Position numbers and translations under genes: made by a program
Part shown: positions 1-8,647 of the stretch, one piece after another
How positions within the stretch are numbered: the stretch's first letter is position 1
How the letters are laid out: each line of letters opens with the position of its first letter
Source of the DNA: Bacteroidota bacterium
Lineage (GTDB): Bacteria; Bacteroidota; Rhodothermia; JANXDC01
Assembly (NCBI GenBank): GCA_025998875.1
Contig: AP024675.1
Location: 947,589-1,011,588 of the forward strand
Direction of reading: 5' to 3'
DNA length: 64,000 bases
Notes under the pieces: generated by a model
The model's database searches: none
What the model saw: the letters and a program-made list of their open reading frames with translations, nothing else
What the model was told of the DNA's origin: nothing

Positions 1-2
1 CG

Positions 3-971
3 ATCCGGGCCTATCGGGCCGACATCGATGCGTTGCCGGTCGCCGATGCCAAACAGGTGCCCTACGCTTCTTCCAGGCCCGGCGTGGCCCATCTGTGCGG
101 ACACGACGCCCACACCGCCATTGCGCTCGGTGTGGTGCGGTATCTGCTCGAGCACAACGACTGGACCGGCACGGTACGCGTGCTCTTCCAGCCGGCCGAG
201 GAGCCCACGCCCAGCGGCGCCCCGGAAATGGTGCGGGCAGGAGTTATGGAGGGGGTAGAGGCGATCTATGCCGTGCATGTGGATCCCGCTCTGCCCGTGG
301 GGGTTTTCGGCTTTCGGGCCGGTCCCCTGAGCGCGGCCACTGACAGCGTGCGTCTTCTGCTGCGCGGTCCTCGTACCGTGCATTCGGCTCGTCCCCATGA
401 AGCACCCGATCCGGTGTGGGCGGCCGTGCAGATCGCCCAGCTCTGGTATGGGTTTTCGGGGCGTGTGCACGATGCGCGCCAGCCGGCCGTATGGGCGCTT
501 ACGTACCTGCAGGCGGGTTCGGCCCTGAACGTGGTCCCGGATCGGGTCGAGCTTGGGGGCACCTTGCGCACCACAGATCCGGTGGCCCGAGAGCATTGGC
601 ATACGATGATGCGGGAAAGCGCCCGGGCGCTGGCCGCCACCTTCGGACTGGACTGTGAGCTGCACGTGGCGCGTGGCGCCCCCCCTGTGTGGAATGATCC
701 GCGGCTGATTGCACATGCCCGTCAACTGGCCCTTGCGCTCTTCGGACCGGAGGCGATAGCCGAACTGGAACAGCCCAGCATGGGAGGGGAAGATTTCTCC
801 GTTTACCTGGAATATGCTCCGGGTGCTATGGTTCGAGTCGGAACCCGCTCCGGTCCGGAGACGGGTTTCGAGCTGCACGACAGCCGCTTCGATATCGATG
901 AAGGCGCCCTTCCCCTGGCCGTTTGCCTGATGGGTGAGGTATTGCGCCGCTGGCCCCCTGAAGCCCCATGA
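3..971 (+). CDS. M20-family amidohydrolase, 5' end outside window
   Basis: The C-terminal ~322 residues of a zinc-dependent M20D-type amidohydrolase or aminoacylase (N-acyl-amino-acid or hippurate hydrolase group), which cleaves N-acyl amino acids to the free amino acid and a carboxylate. The reading frame is already open at the window edge. It shows RADIDALP near the start, CGHDAHTA, the metal-binding and catalytic stretch FQPAEEP, and GGEDFSVY near the C-terminus, all family landmarks. The central dimerisation domain lies between FQPAEEP and GGEDF. No signal peptide can be judged because the start is missing. The stop overlaps the next gene's start as ATGA, so the two are probably co-translated. 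The exact substrate cannot be told from sequence. Confidence 0.9.
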   Translation: MRAYRADIDALPVADAKQVPYASSRPGVAHLCGHDAHTAIALGVVRYLLEHNDWTGTVRVLFQPAEEPTPSGAPEMVRAGVMEGVEAIYAVHVDPALPVGVFGFRAGPLSAATDSVRLLLRGPRTVHSARPHEAPDPVWAAVQIAQLWYGFSGRVHDARQPAVWALTYLQAGSALNVVPDRVELGGTLRTTDPVAREHWHTMMRESARALAATFGLDCELHVARGAPPVWNDPRLIAHARQLALALFGPEAIAELEQPSMGGEDFSVYLEYAPGAMVRVGTRSGPETGFELHDSRFDIDEGALPLAVCLMGEVLRRWPPEAP

Positions 972-2815
972 GGATGGGTCTGTTGGTGAGTTTTTGGGTG
1001 GCCTGGGCTCCGGCCCTCCTCAGCGCCCAGGTTGTTGGAGACAATTTCGAGGACGGGGATTTTCTGCACAATCCCCCCTGGATGGGTTCAGTGGACCGCT
1101 TCGTCGTGGTGCGCGAGGAGGCGGGATATCGGCTCCGCACTCGGGGCCAGAATCGGGCCGATACGATACAGCTTCTGCTGCGCTCCCCGATCGCCTATGG
1201 GCGCTGGTCCTGCTGGATACGCATCTCGGGGGTAAACCTGAGCACGGCAAATGGTCTTCGATGGTATCTGCTGGCCGATCGGGCCGATCTCAAGGGCCCC
1301 GTGCGGGGGTATTACGTGCAAATCGGCACCACCAACTCCGACGATGTGCGGCTGATCCGGCAAGATGGAGATCGGCGCATCGAACTGCTGCGCACCCCAG
1401 CTCTGGGGACGGGTACAGAACACCTGTTTCTGTTCCACGTCGAGCGTCGTCTCAATGGCACCTGGTACCTGGAGGTCAACGGCATCCGCTATGGCCCGGT
1501 CCAGGATACCCTGATCGGATACAGCCGCTATCTCGGTTTCTGGGTCAAACATAGCGCCACGGCGGGATCGGCCTATGCCTTTGACGATCTGGAAGCCGTC
1601 TGGGGAGATGGGCCGGATCCAGACCGGCGCCCTTTCGCTGTGATCGGTGCTCAGGTCATGGCGCCGGATGTATTTCGCCTGCGGTACAGCCACCCGCTGG
1701 ATTCGGCCTCGGCGACGCGCAGGGGCGCCTATCGCATCGATCCGGGCTCGCTCGAGCCTCTGGAGGTGTGGCTCGAAGAAGATCCCCGAGACGTCTTGTT
1801 GCGCCTGCCCCTGCAGTTGCGCAGTGGGCTCTCTTATCGGGTGCGTATCAGCGGGGTGCGAGACTGGACCGGTCGCACCCTGGAGGAAGGGGAAGCGGAA
1901 CTACGATACTGGGATCCCAACGATGCCCATCCGGGCCTGTTGCGCATCACAGAGATCCTCTATGATCCCCTCCCGGGGGGCGCCGAATACATCGAGCTGT
2001 ACCATACGGGAGATCGCCCCCTGCTGCTAAGCGGATGGAGCTGGCATCGTCGTCCGGATAGTCGGGGGAAGGTCGTCGCTTATCCGATCAGCCCTGAACC
2101 GGTTGTGCTGGAGCCCGGGCGTTTCCTTGTGCTCACCACCGATACGGCGACTCACTGGGAAGAAAGCCGTCTGGTGCGCCTGTTTGGCAAACCCGATCCC
2201 CGGCAGGCCGTGTTCCTGATCAGGCCGGGGCTCAATCTGGGATTATCCGACGAGGGGGATGCCGTTGTCATTCGGCGTCCGGATGGCACCCTGATCGATA
2301 GCGTTTACTACCGGCCCGAATGGCACCACCCGGCCGTTTACGATCCCCGGGGTCGGTCTCTGGAACGACGTGATCTGTCCCGTCCCTCGATAGATCCGTC
2401 CAACTGGACCACGAGCGCCGATCCGATGGGGGGTACGCCGGGAAGACCCAACAGCGTGCGCCCGCCGGAGGCGAGCGAGGGGGGGAGATTTCTCTGGATA
2501 GAGCCCAATCCGTTTTCTCCGGACGGGGATAGCTGGCAGGAAGAAGCCCTTATCCGATATCGTTTGCGGCGGGATGAGCCCGCCTTCGTGCGCGTGCGCA
2601 TTTTTGACCAGCGGGGGCGCCTGGTGCGCGAGCTCGTCCCGGCCGGCACCTATGCCCCAGCGGAAGGGTATTGGGTATGGGACGGCTATGCCGAAGGGCG
2701 CCGCCCCTTGGCTACCGGACCGTATATTGTGTTGCTGGAGGCCACGTATGGGGATCCGGTGCGCACGGAGACCCATCGAGCCCTTGTTGTGCTGGTGCGC
2801 GGAAGGGGAAACTGA
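968..2815 (+). CDS. Secreted lamin-tail-domain protein with C-terminal FlgD-like module
   Basis: A 615-residue exported protein. Residues 1-20 form a signal peptide (hydrophobic core, cleavage near LSAQ). A laminin-G/concanavalin-like region follows at about 25-220, then an Ig-like segment at about 225-320. A lamin-tail domain covers about 325-470 (LRITEILYDPLPGGAEYIEL is its typical opening). The last ~100 residues resemble a FlgD-type Ig or T9SS-associated tail (IEPNPFSPDGD, then VWDGYAEGRRPLATGPYIV). Such domain sets are common on Bacteroidota surface proteins, and the role is probably cell-surface or matrix binding. The start overlaps the upstream stop (ATGA), and the downstream murI begins 5 nt after the stop, so three unrelated functions share a transcript. 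Domain names rest on motif recognition only; the specific function is unknown. Confidence 0.75.
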   Translation: MRMGLLVSFWVAWAPALLSAQVVGDNFEDGDFLHNPPWMGSVDRFVVVREEAGYRLRTRGQNRADTIQLLLRSPIAYGRWSCWIRISGVNLSTANGLRWYLLADRADLKGPVRGYYVQIGTTNSDDVRLIRQDGDRRIELLRTPALGTGTEHLFLFHVERRLNGTWYLEVNGIRYGPVQDTLIGYSRYLGFWVKHSATAGSAYAFDDLEAVWGDGPDPDRRPFAVIGAQVMAPDVFRLRYSHPLDSASATRRGAYRIDPGSLEPLEVWLEEDPRDVLLRLPLQLRSGLSYRVRISGVRDWTGRTLEEGEAELRYWDPNDAHPGLLRITEILYDPLPGGAEYIELYHTGDRPLLLSGWSWHRRPDSRGKVVAYPISPEPVVLEPGRFLVLTTDTATHWEESRLVRLFGKPDPRQAVFLIRPGLNLGLSDEGDAVVIRRPDGTLIDSVYYRPEWHHPAVYDPRGRSLERRDLSRPSIDPSNWTTSADPMGGTPGRPNSVRPPEASEGGRFLWIEPNPFSPDGDSWQEEALIRYRLRRDEPAFVRVRIFDQRGRLVRELVPAGTYAPAEGYWVWDGYAEGRRPLATGPYIVLLEATYGDPVRTETHRALVVLVRGRGN

Positions 2816-2820
2816 GCGGT

Positions 2821-3627
2821 ATGCAGCTACATGCGGCAAGTCCCATCGGGGTTTTCGATTCCGGTATAGGAGGGCTGACCGTCTTTCGGGCACTCATGGA
2901 ACGTTTGCCCTTCGAACACCTCATATATTTCGGCGACACGGCCCGGGTGCCCTACGGGGTCAAATCCGTTGAGGCGATCGCGCATTACGCCACCCAGATC
3001 ACCGAATTTCTGCTTGCTCGCGGAGTGAAATTGCTCGTTATCGCCTGCAATACGATCGCGGCCGTGGCGTATCAGGTGGTGGACGATCTCTCTCCGGTGC
3101 CCGTGCTGGATGTCATCGAAGCGGGGGCCCGCATGGCCGTGGCGAGCACGAGATCCAAACGGGTGGCCGTCATCGGCACTCCTGCGACGGTCAACAGCAA
3201 CGCCTATGCCCGCGCCATTCATGCGCTGGATCCAGAGGTGCGTATCTTCTCACAGGCTTGCCCCCTTTTCGTGCCCTTGGTTGAGGAGGGATGGGTGGAC
3301 CATCCCGTTACCCGTATGGTCGCCCAGGAGTATCTGCGCCCTGTGCTTGCTGAGCAAGTCGACACCCTGGTGCTGGGGTGCACACACTATCCCCTGCTCA
3401 AAGGGCTTCTGCAGGATGTGGCCGGCCCCGAAGTGCGCCTGATCGACTCGGCCGAAGCCGTGGCCGAGCGCACGGCCGCGTTGCTCAACGAGATGCGGTT
3501 GCTCAACCCTTCCCGCCAGGCGCCTCGGTATACGTTTTACGTCACGGACGTGCCCCTGCGTTTTCGTACGCTGGGGGAGCGTTTTCTGGGTCGAGCCCTG
3601 CCCAACGTGCATGTGGTGCGGTGGTAG
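2821..3627 (+). CDS. murI: Glutamate racemase
   Basis: Converts L-glutamate to D-glutamate for peptidoglycan in the cytoplasm, by a cofactor-independent two-base mechanism. It has 268 residues, the usual length. The N-terminal motif GVFDSGIGGLTV is at 10-21. The catalytic cysteines are C76 in ACNT and C187 in GCTHYPLL, and DTARVPYG is at 39-46. The ATG at 2821 was chosen because it has a GGAAGGGG ribosome site about 10 nt upstream and leaves the family's N-terminus intact; the longer frame starting upstream would add 50 unrelated residues. It lies 5 nt after the lamin-tail gene and is probably expressed from the same transcript. Confidence 0.97.
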   Translation: MQLHAASPIGVFDSGIGGLTVFRALMERLPFEHLIYFGDTARVPYGVKSVEAIAHYATQITEFLLARGVKLLVIACNTIAAVAYQVVDDLSPVPVLDVIEAGARMAVASTRSKRVAVIGTPATVNSNAYARAIHALDPEVRIFSQACPLFVPLVEEGWVDHPVTRMVAQEYLRPVLAEQVDTLVLGCTHYPLLKGLLQDVAGPEVRLIDSAEAVAERTAALLNEMRLLNPSRQAPRYTFYVTDVPLRFRTLGERFLGRALPNVHVVRW

Positions 3628-3650
3628 GGGAGGGCAGGAACCGGAGATCG

Positions 3651-3667
3651 GGATAAACGATTTATCC
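3651..3667. repeat. Perfect 7-bp inverted repeat between murI and the dioxygenase gene
   Basis: GGATAAA and TTTATCC flank a 3-nt CGA centre. There is no T-run on either side, so it is a poor intrinsic terminator. Its place 27 nt before a ring-cleaving dioxygenase start makes an operator possible. No regulator gene lies next to it. Confidence 0.4.
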
Positions 3668-3693
3668 GAGCACAAGACTGGCCGAGGTTTGCT

Positions 3694-4647
3694 ATGCGGG
3701 GCGTGTTGGGATTGCATCATGTAACGGCCATTTCGGGTCCGGCCCAGGAGAACGTGGATTTTTACGCGGGCATTCTGGGCATGCGCCTGGTCAAGCGCAG
3801 CGTAAATCAGGATGACCCGGGCACGTATCATCTCTTCTATGCCGATGCGGAGGGGCACCCGGGTACGGAGCTCACCTTCTTCCCCTGGGCGGAAATGCCC
3901 CCCGGGCGTTCCGGAACGGGTATGGCTGTCGAGGTGTCTCTGGCCGTTCCTCTCGGCAGTCTATCGTACTGGCAGGGGCGCCTGGGCCGCTACGGGGTCG
4001 CTTTCGGGCCGGAGGAGCGCCGTTTCGGAGAACGGACGCTACCCGTTGTGGACCCCCATGGTCTTCGGCTGGCACTTGTGGAGACTCCGGAGGCCGAAGA
4101 GCGCCCCTTCAGCCCCTGGCTGGAAAGCTCGGTGCCCCCGGAGTATCAGATTCGCGGGCTACACGCGGTGCGTCTGTGCGTGCGCAATTTGGGGCCCACC
4201 GAAGCTCTGCTCTCCGAGGGCCTGGGATTGTTCCGGGTCGGTGTGGAGGGGAGGTGGGTGCGTTTTCAGGCTCCGGATCTGGGCCGGGGCTACCTGGATG
4301 TTGAGGTTTGCGCTGAGCTGTCGCCCGGCCGCCAGGGGGTCGGAACCATCCATCATCTGGCCTGGCGCGTATCCGATGAGGCGCATCAGGAAGAGATCCG
4401 GTCCCATTTGCTTGTGCTGGGGCTTTACCCCACGCCTCCGATTGATCGTTTCTGGTTTCGCTCCGTGTATTTTCGGGAGCCCGGAGGGGTGCTCTTTGAA
4501 CTCGCCACCGATGGGCCGGGCTTTGCCATTGATGAGGATCCGGATCATCTGGGGGAACGGCTCATTCTGCCTCCCTGGCTGGAGCCCCGTCGGGGGTGGA
4601 TTGAGGCCATTCTGCCCTCGCTGCGCTATCCTCCCGTGAGCTCGTAA
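3694..4647 (+). CDS. Ring-cleaving dioxygenase, VOC/glyoxalase superfamily (MhqO-like)
   Basis: A 317-residue protein with two vicinal-oxygen-chelate modules (about 5-135 and 150-290). The opening LHHVTAISG followed by NVDFYAGILGMRLVKRSVNQ is typical of MhqO/MhqA-type extradiol dioxygenases that handle hydroquinones or other aromatics. Metal ligands are likely His8 or His9 in the first module, the His in TIHHLAWRV, and the Glu in YFREPGGVLFELATD. It is cytoplasmic, with no signal peptide. An AGGAGG-like site in the 14-nt gap before the next gene suggests co-transcription with the molybdopterin protein. The exact aromatic substrate is not readable from the sequence. Confidence 0.85.
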   Translation: MRGVLGLHHVTAISGPAQENVDFYAGILGMRLVKRSVNQDDPGTYHLFYADAEGHPGTELTFFPWAEMPPGRSGTGMAVEVSLAVPLGSLSYWQGRLGRYGVAFGPEERRFGERTLPVVDPHGLRLALVETPEAEERPFSPWLESSVPPEYQIRGLHAVRLCVRNLGPTEALLSEGLGLFRVGVEGRWVRFQAPDLGRGYLDVEVCAELSPGRQGVGTIHHLAWRVSDEAHQEEIRSHLLVLGLYPTPPIDRFWFRSVYFREPGGVLFELATDGPGFAIDEDPDHLGERLILPPWLEPRRGWIEAILPSLRYPPVSS

Positions 4648-4661
4648 AAAGGAGGCGGCTT

Positions 4662-5321
4662 ATGCGCGTGCCTCGTCTGGAAAGCCCCAATCTGCGCCGC
4701 CCCATGCCTCCCGGGCAGCGGTATATCGATACTTTTCCTATCTACGACATCACCCCGCAGCGACCCCGGTTCGATCCGGCCACATACCGGTTTCGTATCT
4801 GGGGCGCCTGCGAGGCGCCGTTGGAGCTTTCCTGGCAGGAGCTAGAGGCCCTTCCCCGCCTGGAGGTCGTGGCCGATTTTCACTGTGTGACGACGTGGTC
4901 CAAGCGGGCGCTGGTCTGGGAGGGGATTCCCGTGCGGATCCTGCTGGAGCGCGTCCGCCCACACCCGGAAGCCGTACAGGCGATGGCGCATTGCCTGGAG
5001 GGGTATACGACGAACGTGCCCCTGTCTTATCTATGGGAGGAGGATGTGCTGCTGGCCGATAAGCTCAACGGGGCTCCCCTGAGTCCGGAACACGGCGCCC
5101 CCTTGCGGCTGGTGGTGCCCCGGCTGTATGCGTGGAAGAGCGCCAAGTACCTCTGTGGGCTAGAGCTGCAGACGGATTTTCTGCCTGGTTTCTGGGAGGA
5201 GCGGGGCTATCACTTGATCGGAGACCCATGGGAAGAACAGCGCTACTGGGAGCCCCTTGAGCGGGTGCGCACCTGGTGGCGACGCGTGCGCCGGGTGGGG
5301 GTGGAGCGAACAAGCCCCTAG
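4662..5321 (+). CDS. Molybdopterin-dependent sulfite-oxidase-like oxidoreductase
   Basis: A 219-residue single-domain protein of the sulfite oxidase/YuiH-like group. The Mo-coordinating cysteine is in DFHCVTTWS (about residue 70), followed by WEGIPV, then ADKLNGAPLSPEHGAPLRLVVP and YAWKSAKYL, the usual pterin-pocket stretches. It lacks the C-terminal dimerisation domain of full sulfite oxidases and any Tat signal, so a cytoplasmic enzyme is most likely. AAAAGGAGG lies just upstream of the ATG. Its stop (CTAG) is shared tail-to-tail with the DUF58 gene on the other strand. The natural substrate of this subgroup is unknown to me. Confidence 0.85.
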   Translation: MRVPRLESPNLRRPMPPGQRYIDTFPIYDITPQRPRFDPATYRFRIWGACEAPLELSWQELEALPRLEVVADFHCVTTWSKRALVWEGIPVRILLERVRPHPEAVQAMAHCLEGYTTNVPLSYLWEEDVLLADKLNGAPLSPEHGAPLRLVVPRLYAWKSAKYLCGLELQTDFLPGFWEERGYHLIGDPWEEQRYWEPLERVRTWWRRVRRVGVERTSP

Positions 5322-6244
5322 AAAAGCTTGCTTCGCCTCCCCAGATAGTGCAGAAGCGCCACGTCATAGGGGGTGGCCGTATCCAGCTCTACGAAATCTA
5401 TGCGGTTTTCCCGACACCGGCGTCGAAAGGTGTCCATAAACCGCCGCACGGCCTCCTGATAGGCGCCCCGAAGGGCGCCCGGGTGTACAGGTAAGGTTTC
5501 CCCTGTTTCAACGTCCTCCAGGATGACGGGCTGATTGGGTAGTTCCAGTTTCCGCTCTGCGGCCTCTTCGAGAATGTGAAAGAGAATGACCTCGTGTTTG
5601 CGATACCGCAGATGCCGCAGCGCGGCCAGCAGGGCCTCCGGATCTTCCTCAAGCAGGTCCGTGAGCACGATAACCAAGCTGCGGCGTCGAAGGCGTTCGG
5701 CCACCTCATGCAGGGCGGCGGCGGCGTTGGTGCGGCGCCGCTCCGAGGAAGATGCATCGGCCAGAAGCGCCTCCAGCTGGCGCAGCAGCACCCGGCGGTA
5801 GGCCGGCGCAGAGCGGGCAGGAAACCAGGACCGGATGGCTTCATCGAAGATCACCAGCCCCACCGCATCGCGCTGCAGGAGCATCAGATACTGGAGCGCG
5901 GCGGCCAGATGGGCTGCGTAGGCGAGTTTGGAGAAGTCAGCCCGGAACCGGTAGCGCATAGAGCTGCTTGTGTCCAGCAGCATGTAGGCCCGTACGTTGG
6001 TTTCCTCGAGGTATTGCTTGACGTAGAAACGATCCGATTTGCCGTAGACCTTCCAGTCCACGTAGCGCAGCTCATCGCCGGGATGATAGGCCCGGTGTTC
6101 GGCAAACTCCACAGAAAAGCCGTGATAGGGGCTACGATGCAGACCGGTGATGAAGCCCTCGACGATAAGCCGCGCCCGAAGCTCGAAGTTTTTAATGCGG
6201 CTTATCAGGCGCGGATCCAGAAGAGTGCGGGTTTCACGGGACAT
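5318..6244 (-). CDS. DUF58 domain protein (vWA-like fold)
   Basis: A 308-residue cytoplasmic protein of the DUF58 family. The family signature is the stretch AEHRAYHPGDELRYVDWKVY near residues 50-68. A MIDAS-like DTSSSM follows at about 94, within a von Willebrand A-type fold continuing to about 270. DUF58 proteins usually sit beside a MoxR AAA+ ATPase and act in chaperone or metal-insertion systems; no MoxR gene is visible here. The start at 6244 overlaps the TPR lipoprotein stop by 11 nt; a longer frame to 6373 would add a Cys-rich shadow of the other gene and is rejected. It is transcribed after the DUF885 and TPR genes. Confidence 0.85.
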   Translation of the reverse strand: MSRETRTLLDPRLISRIKNFELRARLIVEGFITGLHRSPYHGFSVEFAEHRAYHPGDELRYVDWKVYGKSDRFYVKQYLEETNVRAYMLLDTSSSMRYRFRADFSKLAYAAHLAAALQYLMLLQRDAVGLVIFDEAIRSWFPARSAPAYRRVLLRQLEALLADASSSERRRTNAAAALHEVAERLRRRSLVIVLTDLLEEDPEALLAALRHLRYRKHEVILFHILEEAAERKLELPNQPVILEDVETGETLPVHPGALRGAYQEAVRRFMDTFRRRCRENRIDFVELDTATPYDVALLHYLGRRSKLF

Positions 6245-6773
6245 AGCCGGTGGAATCTGCCAGACCCGGGATATGCTCAAGCAGGCTGTCGAGGGGTTTG
6301 CCGAGCATGCGCAGCTCGAAGCGCACGCTGGAGGCGAGTTCGCTTTCCGGATAGCGACGCAGAAAGGACTCATACGCCCGTCGGGCCCGCAGCGTGTCTC
6401 CGAGTGCGTTGTGAGAGAGGTAGCCGATCATAAAGAGCGCATTCTCCGCCTGTGGGGAGTGAGGATAGCGCTGCAGCAGACGCTCATGCAGGTAGATGGC
6501 TTCCTCTGCGCGGTCAAGCATGCCCCCGTAGAGCTGAGCGGCCAGAAAGAGCAATTCCGGAGCCCGTTCGTGCTCCGGGTAGCGTTCCACGAAGCGCAGG
6601 GCCTCCGTGGCCAGCGAATCGGCCAACCGGTTGTCCTCCGGCCTTTCGGTAAGCCTCGTGCGCAGGACTTCGATGCGCTCCAGCTGCTGTTCCGCGCCCC
6701 GGCAACCGATCAGCCCCACCGCTATGCCCAGCATCACCAGAGGCCGAATGGGAAATCGCATCCGCATAAACAT
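6234..6773 (-). CDS. TPR-containing lipoprotein (BamD/YfgM-like)
   Basis: A 179-residue predicted lipoprotein. The start used gives a short signal peptide ending in the lipobox LIGC (Cys24). Other in-frame ATGs lie 6 and 12 nt downstream, and none has a clear ribosome site. The mature part is helical with at least two tetratricopeptide-type repeats (AEEAIYLHERLLQRYP and TLRARRAYESFLRRYPES), typical of protein-protein adaptors at the inner face of the outer membrane. It is shorter than BamD (~240 aa), so a BamD role is uncertain. It sits between a DUF885 gene (38 nt upstream) and the DUF58 gene (11-nt overlap), probably as one operon. Confidence 0.7.
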   Translation of the reverse strand: MFMRMRFPIRPLVMLGIAVGLIGCRGAEQQLERIEVLRTRLTERPEDNRLADSLATEALRFVERYPEHERAPELLFLAAQLYGGMLDRAEEAIYLHERLLQRYPHSPQAENALFMIGYLSHNALGDTLRARRAYESFLRRYPESELASSVRFELRMLGKPLDSLLEHIPGLADSTGYVP

Positions 6774-6811
6774 ATCCAAAGCTACGACATGGCCCGATGC
6801 AGGGCAACCCG

Positions 6812-8548
6812 TCAGCCGGAGGCTTTTCGGGCCGAGATCCATTCCATAACCCGCTCCTCCAGGGTGGACAACGGGATGCTCCCGGCGCGCAAGACCACGT
6901 CGTGGAAATCGCGCACGTCAAAACGACTGCCCAGCTCCGTTTCGGCTCGGTGCCGGAGCCGAAGGATCGTGAGTTCGCCGATCTTATAGGCCAGGGCCTG
7001 TCCGGGCCAGGCGATATAGCGATCGACCTCGGTCTGGATCTCGTGTCGGGACAGGGCGGTGTGTTCAGCCAGAAAGGCGATAGCCTCCTCCCGGGTCCAG
7101 CCCATGGCGTGCAGTCCGGTGTCGACTACAAGCCGGCAGGCGCGCCACATCTCGTAGGTGAGCCGTCCGAACTCCCGGTAGGGATCCGTATAGAAGCCCA
7201 CCTCCTTGCCCAGACGTTCGGCATAGAGCGCCCATCCCTCCCCGAAGGCGGAAAAGCTTACAGAGCGCACAAAGGGATGCAGGTTTTCCAGTTCCTGCCG
7301 GATGGCGTATTGCAGGTGATGGCCCGGAACGGCCTCATGCAGCGTGAGCGCCTCCAGCACGTACAGCGGGCGACCGTCGAGCGGATACGGATTAACCCAG
7401 TAATATCCCGCCTCTGTGCCATCGGGTGGGGCGGGTATGTAGCGTCCCCCCGTGTAGCGTGGGGCCAGATATTCGGGTACGGGCGCGATCCCATAGGGTA
7501 GCCGGGGCAAGGAGCGGACGTGAAAGAGCCGGGGCAGGCGGCCATCCATCTGTTTGGCGATCCAGGCCGCTTCTTTGAGGAGCTCCTCAGGGCTGCGGGC
7601 ATAGAATCGGGGATCGGTGCGCAGAAACTCCAGAAACTCCGCCAACGTCCCCCTGAAGCCCGTGCTCCGCATGAGCGAGTCCATCGCTGCTCGGATGCGT
7701 CGCACTTCCTGCAGACCGATACGGTGCACCTCTTCCGGACTCAGGGCCAGCGTGGTGTAGTAGCGCACCAGGTGTTCGTAGTACTCTCGACCACCGGGTA
7801 CGGCTGAAATACCGATCGTTTTGCGTGCACCGGGCCGGTACTCGCGGGTGAAAAACTCCAGGAACAGGCGGTATCCATACTGCACCGAATCCCGGATCAC
7901 CCGGCGGGCCTCTTCCTGCAGGAGGGATCTCCGTTCTACCGGCACGGAGGGGGGGAAGCGGCGGAAGGGTGCAAAGAAAACCGTCTCTTCCGGGTCCGGG
8001 CGCAGGTGTCCTTCGATGGTAATCTCATAGCCTGTGAGGATGGCCTCCGGAAGGGTCCATCCTGTCCGGAGGCCTTCGCGCATTAGCGCGATATGCTGCC
8101 GTACCCAGTCCGGAAAGGCGCGCAAACGGGCCAGGTAGTTCTGGTAATCCTGCTCGTTGCGAAATGGCATCCAGCTGGGTAGTCGGGCAAAGGCGATATG
8201 AAAACCGTCGTCGGAGGTGATCGGGATGCGGTAGGCGCCGAACCGGTATTCGGCCCGTTCGTTTTCCAGCCAGTGCCGCAGTACGTCGTAGCTGATGCGA
8301 TCCTGCGGGGCGAGTCGCGGGCGGTCAATTCGCTGTAGCCGGTTCCAGAAGTGCTCGATCTGGTGATGGCGGCGGGCAACATCCTCCGGTCTTCGTCCCG
8401 GTAGCCGATCCGCCCCTTCGGAGAGCCCCTGATAGGTGGCCAGCAGCGGATCTTCTCGCAATCGAAACGCCCAGACAGCGTCCAGCAGGGCTCGCAGCGA
8501 ATCTGTCTCTGCCTGCAGGCCCAGGCAGGCGATGAGTACCCACCACAT
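6812..8548 (-). CDS. DUF885 family protein, predicted secreted metallopeptidase
   Basis: A 578-residue protein of the DUF885 family, whose members are believed to be zinc peptidases or related hydrolases. The hallmark HEAVPGHHLQYA lies at about residue 400, followed by SFSAFGEGWALYAERLG, also family-typical. The first ~14 residues (MWWVLIACLGLQA) look like a short signal peptide, so a periplasmic or surface location is likely. The ATG at 8548 has AAGGAG nine nt upstream; a start 63 nt further out would place charged residues before the signal and is rejected. It is the first gene of a leftward operon with the TPR lipoprotein and DUF58 genes. The substrate is unknown. Confidence 0.85.
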   Translation of the reverse strand: MWWVLIACLGLQAETDSLRALLDAVWAFRLREDPLLATYQGLSEGADRLPGRRPEDVARRHHQIEHFWNRLQRIDRPRLAPQDRISYDVLRHWLENERAEYRFGAYRIPITSDDGFHIAFARLPSWMPFRNEQDYQNYLARLRAFPDWVRQHIALMREGLRTGWTLPEAILTGYEITIEGHLRPDPEETVFFAPFRRFPPSVPVERRSLLQEEARRVIRDSVQYGYRLFLEFFTREYRPGARKTIGISAVPGGREYYEHLVRYYTTLALSPEEVHRIGLQEVRRIRAAMDSLMRSTGFRGTLAEFLEFLRTDPRFYARSPEELLKEAAWIAKQMDGRLPRLFHVRSLPRLPYGIAPVPEYLAPRYTGGRYIPAPPDGTEAGYYWVNPYPLDGRPLYVLEALTLHEAVPGHHLQYAIRQELENLHPFVRSVSFSAFGEGWALYAERLGKEVGFYTDPYREFGRLTYEMWRACRLVVDTGLHAMGWTREEAIAFLAEHTALSRHEIQTEVDRYIAWPGQALAYKIGELTILRLRHRAETELGSRFDVRDFHDVVLRAGSIPLSTLEERVMEWISARKASG

Positions 8549-8600
8549 GGTCACAAGCTCCTTGTGCGGCAATGGAAAAATCCGTTCTTTGTGCTTAGCA

Positions 8601-8620
8601 GGCAACCCCATTCGGTTGCC
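8601..8620. repeat. Inverted repeat GGCAACC / GGTTGCC over the speD -33 element
   Basis: A perfect 7-bp repeat with a 6-nt spacer. The right arm contains the TTG of the predicted speD promoter. Because the repeat is symmetric, the left arm places a TTG on the other strand facing the DUF885 gene. A near-copy with the same GCAACC/GGTTGC core stands at 58829-58849. It could be an operator or simply two back-to-back -33 elements. Confidence 0.5.
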
Positions 8621-8647
8621 CTTTAGGAACGGGTTTTCGTATACTTG
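8616..8647 (+). promoter_or_regulatory. Predicted promoter for speD-speE
   Basis: TTG at 8616-8618, a 21-nt gap, then TATACTTG at 8640-8647 (7 of 8 matches to... the TAnnTTTG box with one substitution). The spacing equals that of the three tRNA promoters in this window. Transcription would start near 8653 and leave a leader of about 275 nt. Confidence 0.55.
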
